In this document: in pieces, positions 12,951 through 24,717 of the stretch
How positions within the stretch are numbered: position 1 is the first letter of the stretch
Layout of the letters: each line of letters starts with the position of its first letter
Source of the DNA: Episyrphus balteatus
Lineage: Eukaryota > Arthropoda > Insecta > Diptera > Syrphidae
DNA length: 64,000 nucleotides
Reading direction: 5' to 3'
Assembly (NCBI RefSeq): GCF_945859705.1
Contig: NC_079135.1
Location: 82,592,253-82,656,252, forward strand
Notes under the pieces: generated by a model
What the model saw: only the letters and a program-made list of their open reading frames with translations
Databases searched by the model: none
Told to the model about the DNA's origin: nothing
Translations under genes and position numbers: made by a program

Positions 12951-14757
12951 TGTGGCAAAATGCCGATTTCGTGCGATTAATTAAAAACGGTTGCTTGCAC
13001 ACTTAAAGTACTATAAGGCAATTATGAATGTTCTATGTATAGGTACATCTTACATATGAAATCTTGACGTATTTTTTATTTCAAAACTATTATAAGGAAT
13101 GATATTAGGATAGTAAAAAAGTGGGAAGTGGGCTCGTCTGGGCCCCGCAACTGGGGCCCAAACCGATGGACGCATTCGCCTCAAACTTTATAGTTAATAG
13201 TTATGGGTAAGTTGCTCGATGACATTTTATTTTACGGATCTAACGATTTTCTTCCAAACAATAATTCAAACAATTTCCATGGATTTTTTCAATCACATCT
13301 TTTTATATTTATATTTATTTTAAAATATAAACTATAAATATTCTACTGCTATCACATCAGTCTTAACATTTTATTGAAAAAAAAAAATTATTTTAAAATT
13401 AGAACTATGTAGCTATATACTCATTAATCGAAGTTGTCCTTGTAAAAAAAAATCAGAAAACTATTTAAATTTACAACGAAATAAAAATGTTTATGAAATT
13501 TTCTATAAAAGAGAGATTGTCTATTGACGAGATTTGAAAAATATTGGTTGAGCTGTTTTTGAAAAATCTAAAACAAAGAAATACACGTAATATGTTTTAA
13601 ATTTTGAAATCTTGAACACATTGTTATACATAGTAAAGATCAGTTAGATCATTTAATTTATCTTGTTTTTTCTTTTCTCTTCTTTTCTTTTAAAAAAATT
13701 TTGGGTGTCATTCCTACTCTATAATCCCCCACTATTGAACCGGCACTGAAATAACAAATACGGTATAAAATTTATTTTGAGCCTCAGAAATAAAAAAATT
13801 GATTTATCGTTAACCATTGTTGTTAGAAATAATGCTCTTCACTCTACCTTTATGAGAAGTGCAGTCACTCAAAAACATTTTTGTACAAATTTTCGAAATA
13901 TGTAAAAGCAAATACAAATTTCTCGAAAAGTAATGTACTGACTTTTATAATTTTTTTTCTCAAATATCTTTGGTATTATACTTGTAATATTATGTATTCA
14001 ATTTCTTTTTTAAGCTGAAAAAAAAAAAAAAAATTATTCAATTACCTAAGAAAACAATTATTGTAATTCGATTTACTCGAACAGTAATCGATCAATTTGA
14101 ATGATTTTTTTTTCAAAAAAAATTTTAATCTTTATAATAATAAGTTATAAAAATAATTTGTATTTAAGTTTTTTTTTAAGCTTGAAAAAAAAATCGATTT
14201 TTTTTAAATTTTCGATCTATGGATTTTTACTGTTTTTTGAAATTTTAATATCTTCGGGGCAAAATGATTTAACAAAACTCTTTAGTTTCTGCTTTTAGAC
14301 ACTATTATTAATGACTATGCAAAAGATCAATTTGATCATTCTGCCCCTACTATGATTTCAGGCCATTTAAAGATGATCATATCCAAATTTTTACTTAAAA
14401 TCGAAAAATTACTCCTAATATAAAATTGGTAACATTTTTGAGTCGGGAAAAAAGTGATATATATTCATAAATACATAAGAAAAATAAAAATTGAAAGAAA
14501 AAATTACTTTCCTTAAAAACAGATCAAAATAAAACAAACCAAAGACAATATTTTTTTTTCATACAAAAAGTAATTTAAATTTTCAGCCTAAATCCCAATG
14601 TTTGAGAGCCTCTAGCTTCGAAAGAAAGCTATATAATCTGATGAAATTTCAAAACTTGGTTGGAAATAATGTCTAATTTATAACTCCATAAGAATTTTGA
14701 TAAAAATCGGAAATTTTCAAAATTGACTTAATCGCACGAAATCGGGATTTTGCCACA
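12951..14757. mobile_element. 1.8-kb TIR element, superfamily undetermined
   Basis: The ends form a 30-bp inverted repeat with one mismatch: TGTGGCAAAATGCCGATTTC followed by GTGCGATTAA at 12951-12980, and its complement at 14728-14757. No clear target duplication is visible at the exact ends, so the boundaries may be a few bases off. The interior is non-coding and contains a palindromic GGGCCCC-GGGGCCC patch near 13141. The superfamily cannot be named from the sequence alone. Confidence 0.65.
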
Positions 14758-14920
14758 AAAAAATTATAACTTTAAACACAAAACAGGGTGTCCCGGAATG
14801 AGATAGGAAGATTTTGAGGGATGATTCTTTTGTATATTGTTAGAAAAAAAATTGTTCTAAAGTAGCCCTCTATCAGCAAAGTTCAGGGCCGGATTTACCA
14901 GAAGGATGAGTAGGCTGGAG

Positions 14921-16192
14921 CAGTGGCGAATCCAGAAAAAATGTTGGAGGGGGCTGGAAATTTTTTCAAACATTTTTTAGAGGGTAAATGTGCGAAAAAA
15001 ATTTCATTTCTTTTTATTAACCTTTCATCGAGAGTTAAACGCTGAGCTGCGGTACTGAAAGTGGTATAAAGTAGCATTATACTGCTCTTAACAGATTCGC
15101 ACTACTGTCTTCTCCTTTCACATTCAGAGTAGGTACCTAGTGTTTTTTCAAAGTTCTTGTGTCCCAAACAGTTTAAACAGCAAGGAGTTGAGTCATCCTT
15201 AAAAAAAAACTCTTTATTTCGTTCGAACTTTGACATGTGCTGAATCCAAAACTGTTTACAGATTTATTCCTATCACGTCAAGAGTTTTTGGGTTAAACTC
15301 ACCAATATTTTCGTTATATGCGGCCATGTTCCGCAATTCAAACGAAAGTGAATTCAAATCACTTTTCAATTTCACGTGAAATGAAATATCAATATTCTTC
15401 ATTTCGATCGGTTTTGAAAACTTCGAAATTGCTTCTAATTGTCAAAACTGAAGGATCTTCCATTTTTATTTTGTTTCTAGTGAAATTACTGCAATTGCAG
15501 ATTCATTGGAAAAGGCCCCCAAATTCACGAACACAAAAAAAGTGAATTGAATTCGATTAGAAAACCTAAATGAGTGAAAAAATGCAGAACACCTATTTCA
15601 CTTTCGGCAAGTGAATACGCAAAAAGTGAAATGCAGAACGTGAAAGTCTCAAAAACTAATTTTGAATGAAATTCTTTTTGATGTTTAATTCGAAATATAT
15701 ATGTTTTTTCGTAATATGTTGCGCAAACTGCAATTTTCTTAAAGAAACCTGTTGACCACTTAGATTTTGAGATATCAAAAATTTCTATTTCCAATATCTT
15801 TGAGAAAAATATTATTAAAAAAAAAAGTAAATATATGATCAAATACGGCGTTTTGAGAATGCATAAGCAGTATAGCAAAAATTTAACGGTAATGTAATTG
15901 GACGTCAAAATACTAAGAAAATTATCTAAAGAATTCGGAATTGGACTAAAATCTGAAAAAAAAATTATTACAACCCTCATCGTCAGCTAAGGCTCTTACT
16001 CAAACAAACCCAAACAGCCGTTTCAGAATTTGGAGGGGGCTCGAGCATCTGTGATGCATCTAAATCTCTAAGATTTACTAACAAGTTTCATTTAATCATG
16101 TACATTTTGATGAAATCAGCTAAATAAAAACATGATCTTGAAGGCTTGGGGGGGGCTTGAGCCCCCTGAGCCCCCCCCTCAATACGCCACTG
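14921..16192. mobile_element. Non-autonomous hAT element (family A, copy 2)
   Basis: The element begins CAGTGGCGAATCCAG, ends AATACGCCACTG, and is flanked by the perfect 8-bp duplication GGCTGGAG (14913-14920 and 16193-16200). It is 1272 bp and similar along its length to the 8880-10012 copy, including the subterminal GGAGGGGGCT and the G8/C7-rich right end. Scattered differences and indels show the copies are not very recent sisters. It sits only 37 bp inside the left end of hAT family B. It carries no transposase; the 151-aa minus-strand ORF (15525-15980) looks fortuitous. Confidence 0.95.
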
Positions 16193-16699
16193 GGCTGGAG
16201 TCTAGGGCGGCTGATTTTAGGGGCGGCAAATTCGGGGACCGATCTGTTCACCTCATAGAAGTCAAAAAGATTTTTCCATGACGACTTTCTGATATCTTAA
16301 AGATAGAATTCTGTAAAAAAAATTTCCAATGACTTTTTTCTCCCGTTAGTCATTGCACATTCCATATTCTAGACTAAAACAGCAAGTTCGCCGCCCCTCA
16401 ACTAGTAATGGGCACCTGCGCCTTTTGCACATATTTTGTATGAGGAAATCCCCCTTAATACGTAAGTCGTTTGTATACTAAAATGACTTACTCTGGGAGC
16501 TACAATTTGTCTTAAATTAGAAATTTATTTGGCAGTCCCCTTCGCTCTTCACCCCCCTTTTCTACGACACGATAATTGTTTTACTTAAGCCTCAATTTTG
16601 GCGTCCAGAGCGAGTCGTTTTTTGTGTGGTTTTAGTACAAACGACTTACGTAATAGGGGTGAATGTATTCCTCTTTTCCCACTAACAACCCATACATGC

Positions 16700-17250
16700 C
16701 AGTCCAACTACTGTTTGGAGGCTACAAACTGGGAAACCCATGGTTGTATAAAAAGAACCAGCGATTTACCAAAGCTATCCGTGTTTTACTGGCGAAAATA
16801 CAGCAAAGATTCGGGTGGAAACCGTGACTTTTAAAGAGGAATCTCGTGATTTTAAGGGGGCAACCAAATCATTAATTTAACCGAACTAATCCTACCCTTG
16901 GTTTTAGTGGCCAACCCGTGCTTTAAACGACACGTTCCATGATTCATTTTTTCCCGGCTACCGAAGATTTTGCCAAAGCAATACATGATTAGAAGATGAT
17001 TTTAGCAAAAAAAAAACACAATCGTACAGCAGCGACCCATTCTTAAAGTGTAGAGATTATGTAATTTTTCCAAAGTAATTCGGGATGTTTTCGGAATGAT
17101 CCTTTTAACGGGGAAACCAGTGATTTTAATAACGCGACATTGTGATTTTACCCAGGATTTTCATGACGTTAAGAACAAACCTGTGCACAGCTGTGGTTTA
17201 ACCGAAGTGACTCCTGATTTTCGTGCAAACCATCATTTTAATGCGGAACT
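16700..17250. repeat. Highly degenerate 20-24 bp minisatellite-like stretch
   Basis: A short phrase resembling AAACCGTGATTTTAA plus a few G residues recurs roughly every 20-24 bp with heavy divergence: for example near 16818, 16847, 17117, 17146, 17213 and 17231. Spacing and sequence are irregular, so it is either a decayed tandem repeat or a set of clustered binding-site-like words. It lies in the body of hAT family B. No coding function is proposed. Confidence 0.5.
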
Positions 17251-17305
17251 CAAATTCATTGAAATAAAATTTAAAAATTAAAAATTCTGGAGTATTTTTT
17301 AATAC

Positions 17306-18000
17306 AGCTCTTGTATTTAATCAATTTTCAATACAAAAAATGTTATATTTTAATACTTTGAAAATATTAAAATTATTATTAATCTTTTTTGTATTCAATT
17401 TCAATATTTAAGTATTAAGTTTACTACTTGTAATACAAAAATTATTTGAAAATGACCTCCGTGGGTTAAATTCTAATCTTGTATGAAATTTAACACCGCT
17501 GTATTAGATTTTAATATTTTTGTATTACATTTTAATATAGGTAATTGTATTACATTTTAATATAATTGTATTACATTGTATTAAAATATAATAGGAATTT
17601 ATTAAAAACTAAAATAAAAAGTATTAAATTGTAATACAAGAACATTAAATTTTAATCAAACGACAGCCTCAGCCATTTTAAAATAGAAAAAATTCGATGT
17701 TTGACGTACCTTTTGTACATTGTAAATTTGTACTAATTTGAAGACGCTTTGTATTTTTTCGAAGCAAGTTGCATACATTGCAGATGAATTTTGATCGGCA
17801 ATAAGATTTTACATGCCACAGTTTGTGATAAAAAAAAGATAAGACAGATAAAATAGAGACAATAAATATCACCATTATTATATTTATTTATGATTAATAT
17901 ATTTATTTTCAGTAATGAATTTTGGAAAAAGAATTATATCGTATTAACTTTAAATATATTTGGTATTGAATTGAAATATCTTGTATTAACTTTTAATAAA
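17306..18000. repeat. Subterminal degenerate TGTATTA-ATTTTAATA repeats, left
   Basis: The words TGTATTACATTTTAATAT, TGTATTAAA and GTAATACA recur many times with irregular 20-40 bp spacing, as near-palindromes on both strands. A matching cluster occupies the other end of the same element (about 26215-26434). Multiple subterminal copies of a short word are typical of transposase-binding regions, but no enzyme is present to test this here. Confidence 0.6.
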
Positions 18001-19164
18001 ACTAGCCGACCCAGCCCTCGAAATTCGAGTGCCAATTTCTTTATTTTTTTTTTATTTGCAACAATTTTGAACACAATAATACCAAAATAGTTTCTTTATT
18101 TTTTATAGTATTTGTTGTTGTTTTCTTACGATTAACTACACTTTTTACACAGGAATATATAATATACCTACTTTTTGATATATTTTAAGCCTGATTTAGA
18201 TATTGTTGAACTACGTTTTAACTACGCTCAACTACGTAAAAAATGTATCGAAAAAGAAAATGCAAAGTGTAATCTCCTTAAGGGCATTGTGTTTGCACCT
18301 TGCATTTCAATTCAATTCAACCTGTTTCATGTTCCATTCGTTGAAATTCCATCCGTCAATCATTCAACCTCCACCAACTTCACTCAAATTTGTCATTCAC
18401 ACCATTTTTTTTTTCATTTAGCTTGTAGGAACATGAAAACAGACCGAGTTCTTTTTGCGATTGTGTATGTGTCCTTTGACAACAATTTTAACACGTACGT
18501 CAATCTGAAATCAAAACAACTTCTGCAAAATAAAACCAGAGATTCCTTTGATCAATAATTTTGTTTATTTTCTTCGGTAATATAAATTCAATTAAATCAA
18601 AATCAATAGGAAATTGCAGATATAATTAAGATCTGAGTGAAGATGAAGTAGAAAGTTAATTATTTTGGCCGTATGCTGTCGTTTTACAGAGACAAAATAT
18701 CCTGAAGACAATCACGGGAAGAAAAGTCACAGTAATTTGACTTTTTCACAATAACTATGCCAGGAAAAAATATATTTTGATCGCAAATGGTTTTTTTTTT
18801 ATTTATTTTATATTTTTCCGCAATAAAAAAACGATATTCAATTAGAATTTACTCTTTATTTGAAGTTGGTGTTCTCAAATTAACAATACGAAGAAAACTT
18901 TCAGCTTGACGTTTGAGAAATGTCAAATCTTCCAGGAAAATTTTAATGAATGCGTTCAGACACTTAATAATGATTAAAGATATGTTCACATTTATTAAAG
19001 GTATGTTCAGGTGTAGATCTTCATAATATACAGTAGTAAAAAGGTAATCCGTGGTACTATGTGGTGAGAAGCGACATTTTTTAATCAAACAAATCAATTC
19101 TTAAGGCATTACCACGACAACTGCGTCGCACAACAACGTTTTTTTTATTTTTTTATGTTAAAAC
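18001..19164. other. AT-rich interior of the 17287-26453 element
   Basis: No supported gene. The 127-aa plus-strand ORF at 18175-18558 has no recognisable motif, signal peptide or domain. Its local base composition is like its surroundings. I regard it as fortuitous. Confidence 0.4.
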
Positions 19165-20222
19165 CATAACTACAATGACCTAAAAAGTGAAAAAGTGGGA
19201 AAATTACAAAATTAAATTTTTTTTTATTTCATTCTAGCAATATTTGTTTTTTTTTTTTTAATTTTTGGAAAAAAATACCAAACATTTTTTTTGAAACCAA
19301 AAAATAAGCTTTTTGCATCATTATTTTTTATTTTGTCGTCGTAAAAACTGTCATAAAATGAGTTTGAATCTATCACTTTTTGACTTTTTGCAAAAAGTTG
19401 CCGTTGTAGTTATACTTTTAAAGCCTTGAGGCTTAACTACAATGACCTAAAAAGTGAAAAAGTGGGAAATTTAAAAAAGTAAAAAAAAATTATTTCTTTT
19501 CAATCTCCATTTGTTTTTGGAAAAAACTACAAAAATTGTTTTTCAAACCAAAAAATAAGCTTTCTGCATCATTATTTTTAATTTTTGGTCGAAAAAACTA
19601 TCACAAAATGAGTTTGAAAATGTTGACTTATTGACTTTTTGCATTAAGTGGCTTTTAACTACATTGGCTCAAAAAGTGAAAAAGTACAAAAGTGACAATT
19701 TTCAAACGCATTTTTGTATGGTTCTTCGGGCTAGAAAATTAAAACAAAAAATGCGAAAACCATATTTTTTTTGTATAAAAACAATTTGTTAAAGGCATAA
19801 CTACAATGGCCTAAAAAGTGAAAAAGTGGGAAATTTACAAAATTAAAAAAATTTTTATTTCTTTCTAGCGCTATTTTTTTTTTTAGAAAAAAACTACAAA
19901 AATTGTTTTTTTAAACCAAAAAATAAGCTTTCTGCATCAATATTTTTAATTTTGTGATGGGAAAAACTGTCACAAAATGAGTTTGAAAATGTTCACTTTT
20001 TGACTTTTTGCAAAAAGTGGCCGTTGTAGTTATACCTTAACTCTTTTTTACAAAATTTTCAAATTCATTTTTTGACAGTTTTTCTTACCTTAAAATCAAA
20101 AATAATGATGCAAAAAGCTTATTTTTTGCTTTAATAAACAAAAACAAATAGCGCTAGAAAGAAATAAAAAAAAATTTAATTTTGTAAATTTCCCTTTTTT
20201 TTCACTTTTTAGGTTATTGTAG
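19165..20222. repeat. Array of TAACTACAATG-CCTAAAAAGTG units, three direct and one inverted
   Basis: Units start near 19165, 19434 and 19795 with TAACTACAATGACCTAAAAA or a close variant. Each continues through an AAAAAATAAGCTTT-TGCATCA segment. Units 1 and 3 end in an imperfect complement of their own start (CCGTTGTAGTTATA, near 19400 and 20024); unit 2 ends in the incomplete GGCTTTTAACTACATTGG near 19651. A partial unit lies near 19657 and an inverted copy ends at about 20222. Each unit can therefore fold on itself and pair with the inverted copy. This could be serial insertion of a small MITE or local duplication. Confidence 0.75.
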
Positions 20223-20434
20223 ATAAGGAACAAAAAAGACGTTTTTGTTAGTTTTCCCTGAACCTCATAAGAAAAACGCTTTGCCATGCGGCGATAAAAT
20301 ATTAGTGCCTTTTATGCAAAAATGTAAACGTCTAAAAGCGAAAACTTGGTAAAATGGTAAAGGAACTGTCAAAGTCAGCTATTACATGAAGCCTCAAGAG
20401 GCTTGACTCTTTTTTCGAAATTTCTTTTGATAAC

Positions 20435-21275
20435 ACACCCACAAAAAAAAAGTTCTGACCTGGGGTTGCGACTAAGTTTTTCATATAATTTTTGGGTCGC
20501 TGAAACCGAATCTGGAGTCCGTTTTGCCCCATCACGTCAGGTTTTCGAGATAACCTAAAAAAATGTCACGAAAACAAAAAATTTTTCTCACTGATCTGGA
20601 TATGCGAATATGTAAATCATATAGTTTTTGGATCATTGAATCCAGATTCGAAGTCAATTTTGCCCTATCAGTTCAGGTTTCTGAGATATCCTCAAAAAAT
20701 GTCAAAACCAAAAAAACTAAATTTCTTATTTGGGGTTGCGTCTAAGTTTTTCATATAGTTTTTGGGTTGCTTAAACCGAATTCGAATTCTATTTTTCCGT
20801 ATCATGTCAGGTTTTTGAGATATCCTCAAAAAATGTCAGATAAGAACTTTTTTTTTTAGTTTAGACATTTTTTGAGGATATTTCAAAAACCTGACGTGAT
20901 ACGCCAAAATAGATTTCGGATTCGGTTTCAGCGACCCAAAAACTATATGAAAAATTTAGTAGCAACCCCAGGTAAAAACTTTTGTTTTTTTGGTTTTGAC
21001 ATTTTTTTGAGGATATCCCAGAAACCTGACGTGATAGGGCGAAATTTACTTCGAATCTGGATTCAGTGATCCAAAAACTATATGATTAACATATTCGCAC
21101 ATCCAGATCAGAGAAACAATTTTTTTGTTTTCGTGACATTTTATGAGGTTATCTCGAAAACCTGACGTGATGGAGCAAAACGGAATTCGGATTCGGTTTC
21201 AGCGACCCAAAAACTATATGAAAAATCTAGTCGCAATCCCAGGTCAGAACTTTTATATTTTTTTGTGTGGCTGCC
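20435..21275. repeat. Long inverted palindrome built of six related units
   Basis: The left arm (about 20435-20845) has three related units of roughly 120-150 bp. Each has a CATATAGTTTTTGG stretch, CCGAAT-CGAAGTC, TTTTGCC--ATCA-GTCAGG and TTTGAGATATCC. The right arm (about 20858-21275) carries the same units in reverse order and complement, so the hairpin centre is near 20850. A seventh, more diverged unit lies outside at about 22500-22600, inside hAT-C. Confidence 0.85.
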
Positions 21276-21278
21276 CTA

Positions 21279-21353
21279 CTAACAATTTTGTTTCTATAAT
21301 GCTTTAAAGAAGCAACAATTGCATCTGTAAAGCTTTATAGAACCAAAATTGTT
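21279..21353. repeat. Small imperfect hairpin
   Basis: CTAACAATTTTGTTTCTATA is followed after about 35 bases by its imperfect complement, TATAGAACCAAAATTGTTTG. This would form a stem of roughly 25 bp just right of the palindrome. It may be a tiny foldback insertion. Confidence 0.55.
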
Positions 21354-21686
21354 TGTCGGGTGTGTAATCATTCTGTGAGGCGCGTACTATTACACGATGC
21401 CTCTTGAGTCAAGGACTCAAATTTGACATTTATCTTTTGAATTAAAATTTGTTGTTGTTGTATTCCACCAAGAAGCAAAAAGAAATGTGAGGGAATGTTG
21501 AAAAAAGAAAAAGTGGAAAAAGAAACGTCAAAAAAGAGTCTCGGACTCACGACCCACGACTCTCCGGTCGGATAATTTTTTCTTTCATCTTTTTTCTCTT
21601 TTGCACTTCTTCTTCTTCCTTTTTCTCGGCGCTGTTATGATCTCGATGTCGAGGGGATCATAACTATCCCACGTAACTGCTTCACA

Positions 21687-24531
21687 CTAGTGATCCGCCT
21701 GTGGGGTTCGCCGGGTTGACCTCAGAAATCGGCGGCAAGCCTCCCGGTTTTGTATTGTTCCATTTCTAAGCAGGGCCGTCTTTAACTATCCTGAGGCCCT
21801 TGGGCACACAAGAATTTGGGGCCCTTTTGGTAAGTAAAATAAGTACAATGGTTGGCTTAAAGGCAATGGTTATGGTTAAAAAGGTGTGCCAATATATCGG
21901 TTCAAATAAAGTAAAAGGGGTGCCAATAATACGTGCATCGAGACATCAATCGTTGCCCACTACCAATAACTGTACCATGTATCCGTTATAAGTTTCAGTT
22001 TGAAGAATTGGAAAAAAGAGCTCAAACGGATTGATAGATTTGCTAAAAACTCGGTACAGACGATTTCTACGTAATTTTCAAGAGCCGTTTTTTTTATTTT
22101 TTGCCTTTTTATTTTAATATCTCTTTTTCAACGGATATCTACAGTATAAAGTTTTCGAGATATTGCAATTTTCTCAAAAACGGATAACGATTTTGCTTTG
22201 AAAAAAAAATATGTTTTGCTGCAAATAAGGCCGCACTTTTGAAAGAAGAAAAATATTTTTTGGACCGTTATTAACGGTACCTACTTGCCATAGAACCGAT
22301 TTCTTAATGAAAACGACACAACCGATTTTAATGAAAATTTTTACATAAAAAGGTTTGTACTGACATTAAAACTAAGAAAACTTAAAATAAAAATTATTTT
22401 GTATTTTTTTTTTTTTTGTGTGCCGGGGATGACAGCAACATGTCGCGACAGTGCCAGCACACAAAAAAAAAGTTGTATGTACTAGGAACCAGACCTATCT
22501 TTCTATATGTGTTTGGACCCGCTGAATCCGAATTTCAAGTCCGTATTTCCCGGTCACCCTCCAGTTTTGAGAAAAATGCATACAAAATGTTCCTGGTACA
22601 TGACACTTTTTTTTCTGTGCCGGTGTATTTCTGGATTTAAAAAATATATTTTTTTTTTTTTTGAAAAACAATTTTCTTAAAAGTTATTTAATGAATTTTA
22701 TGTGTCAATCTTTAAATACGAGATCAATTCGCAATTCAAATTAAAACCATTGTACCATGGCGTTTTCCATTGAACCAAAACATTGATGTACCGTCGACGA
22801 GCCGGCAATAGTTTTTTCTCAAACGTTTTCCAACGGAAAAAGTATGGATGTTTTTTGCCGACGAATTGATTCTTTTTCGTCTTTTAATACGAATTACTCA
22901 TATTTTTAAACTACAAATTTGACAGTTTTGCAAACTTCAAACGAAATTATTATTTAAGGAAAAAGGTAATGGAAGAGAATTCGTTGTTTTTATTAATAAA
23001 TAATAAATAATCTTACCTACAGTGGAAAAAAAGGTATTTTTCTTGTTTTTTGAAAATATTGTTGTCTTATTTTTTTTTTTGAAAATTGAATTTGGGTTTG
23101 GTGGTTTGGATTTAAAATTTTGTACGCCACATAGTTTGTTTTCTTTTTGGTGTAGAAAAAAATATTTTCCGTATAGGTGTAGAAAAAAATTTATTTGATT
23201 GTTTGGTTGCCATATAAAAACTAAAATTTTTTGGTAGATGGTCTGACCGACAAAAATGTTTTGAGAATATAATATTCGTTCCTTGGGGGCCCCCCTGAGA
23301 ATGGGGGCCCTGGGCACGGGCCCCGTGTGCCCTTATGGTAAAGACGGCATTGTTTCTAAGGCCAACTGAATGCTGGTGGTTTTGCATTTGCTTGTACCAG
23401 GAGTTTTTAGGCCTACCTTTCTTTCTATTTCGTGTTGGAACGTTGTATGATATTGCTTTTTTGACGGGGTTCTCAGGATCTCTCCTTTGAACATGGCAAT
23501 ACCAACTGAGTCGGTCGTGTTCAATTTTTTGGGAGATGGTGTTTTTAACATGAAGGCTTCCTCGGATCTTCGTACTTCTAATTCTATCAAGCTTTGTTAC
23601 TCCTGCTGTCATACGAAGCATCTTCATCTCAGCTGCCGTTAACTTACTCTCATACTTTTTGTACATTGTCCAACATTGTGAACCGTATGTGAGTGCTGGA
23701 GTGCACAACTGCGGTGTAGAGTCTTCCTTTCAGCTTAGGGGGCATTTTTCGATCACAGAAGATGGCAGAATTTTCCCGCCACTTCATCCACCCTACGCTT
23801 ACGCGATGATTGATATCGTCATCACAAGTACCTTCGTTATTTATCATAGACCCCAGATATTTAAACTTTTCACACTTGGGAAGCACTACACCATTCAAAT
23901 AAATGTCAGGAATAGGCCTGTGTGGATCAGAAAATGGGCAGCATAGGTATTCTGTCTTTTTCGCGCTTATGCGGTACCCACTACCTTCTAGAACATCCAC
24001 CCATACATCAAGTGCTCGTTGCAGGGATATCGGGTCTTCACTTATGATGGCTCCATCGTCAGCAAAGAATAACTGATGCACTTTTGGGTCCGTCACTTTG
24101 CCTTCAAGCAGGTAATCAAGAACGGTAATAAAGAGCAGAGGACTCAAGACGCTTCCCTGGTGTACACCTACTGTGATTTCGAATTCTTCGGTGACTCCAG
24201 CTGCACATCTTACTTTAGTTACTGCTCCATCATACATGTCCATAATTATCCGCACATAGGTTTCCGGAACTCCTCGTTGTCTGAGGGCCACCCATATCAG
24301 ATCTCGTGGTTGTCGATCGAATGCTTTTTCAAAATCAACCAATACCACATGCAAATCCTCCAAGGAATCTCGATGTTTTTCCATAATGATTCTTATACTC
24401 TGGATTGCATCTGTGGTTGATTTACCCGCAACAAACCCGCACTGGTCATCAGATAGCCTTATTATTTTTCGCAGTCGGCTACCCAAGACTCGCTCAACGA
24501 TCTTCATGGTGTGTGACATCAGCTTTTGCAC
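21687..24531 (-). pseudogene. RTE-like reverse transcriptase, truncated, frameshifted and interrupted
   Basis: Reading leftward from 24531, the frame encodes LVDFEKAFD (residues 64-72, motif A), HQGSVLSPLLF (124-134, motif B), FADD (156-159, the catalytic motif C in FADD form), a KKTEYL segment (191-196) and KYLGS (224-228). Near 23705 the reading shifts frame and continues as YGSQCW, then RGSLHVK and GRPKNSW, the conserved region after the thumb in RTE-type LINEs. The hAT element 21771-23352 plus one copy of its TSD interrupts the frame after SVGL. Across that gap the frame resumes exactly and stops at 21687-21689. The 5' part, including the endonuclease domain, is missing. It is not functional. 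Assignment to the RTE group is from motif memory, not a tree. Confidence 0.85.
21771..23352. mobile_element. Non-autonomous hAT element (family C) inside the LINE
   Basis: It starts CAGGGCCGTCTTTAAC; the complement of the right end reads CAATGCCGTCTTTACC. It is flanked by a perfect 8-bp duplication TTTCTAAG (21763-21770 and 23353-23360). Removing it with one TSD copy restores the reverse transcriptase frame. At 1582 bp it has G/C-rich subtermini (GGCCCTTGGGCACAC and its complement). The interior near 22090-22390 resembles the Helentron-like elements at 31.7 and 54.7 kb, including ACCGTTATTAACGGTACC. No transposase is present. Confidence 0.93.
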
Positions 24532-24583
24532 TCATTATGTTTAAAAAGAGTCGCGCCTCTTGAGGCTTCATGTAATTGCTGAC

Positions 24584-24717
24584 AAATTCTTATGTTCTTT
24601 CAAGAGAGAAAAGGACGAAAATAGATTTCATTGGTATCAAAAGTGTTTACAAAAGTAATAGACTTGATTTTAATAGAATTCGATTTTAACAAAAAAAATT
24701 CATGGTAATAAAACAAA
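24584..24717. other. Short interval between the nested foldback and hAT-D
   Basis: This AT-rich sequence belongs to the 17287-26453 element. Nothing else is recognisable. Confidence 0.4.

Larger units (their letters stand above)
21541..24542 (-). mobile_element. 5'-truncated RTE-like LINE with a nested hAT
   Basis: The minus strand carries the C-terminal half of a non-LTR reverse transcriptase. The proposed insertion is flanked by AAAAAGAGTC at 21531-21540 and 24543-24552, a plausible 10-bp target duplication that also restores the inverted arm of the surrounding foldback element. The 3' region (21541-21686) is short and ends in an AAGGAAGAAGAAG-type purine-rich stretch on the minus strand. 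The 5' end stops inside the reverse transcriptase, as in typical 5'-truncated LINE copies. The exact 3' junction is less certain than the 5' one. Confidence 0.8.
20374..24583. mobile_element. Foldback element with GTCAGC-ATTACATGAAGCC ends, split by a LINE
   Basis: The left end 20374-20420 (GTCAGCTATTACATGAAGCC then TCAAGAGGCTTGACTC) is matched in complement at 24543-24583. The inverted match continues only when 21541-24542 (the LINE) is removed, joining AAAGAAACGTCAAAAAAGAG to TCGCGCCTCTTGAGGC. Without the LINE the element is about 1.2 kb. Its core is the long palindrome at 20435-21275. It lies inside the 17287-26453 element. Confidence 0.75.

Noticed and set aside
14783..14820. Interpretation of ACAGGGTGTCCC at 14.78 and 28.16 kb as TIRs of a 13-kb autonomous transposon
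   Set aside because: The intervening DNA is a hAT insertion with its own 8-bp TSD; removing it gives a short foldback element with no gene.
15525..15980. 151-residue minus-strand ORF
   Set aside because: It lies wholly in a non-autonomous hAT element, is low-complexity, and is not conserved as a frame in the other copy at 8880-10012.
18175..18558. 127-residue ORF as a possible gene
   Set aside because: No motif, no codon-like composition shift and a location inside a mobile element; overlapping ORFs in another frame are equally open.
23659..24420. Plus-strand ORFs of 95 and 114 residues
   Set aside because: They are antisense shadows of the reverse transcriptase pseudogene.
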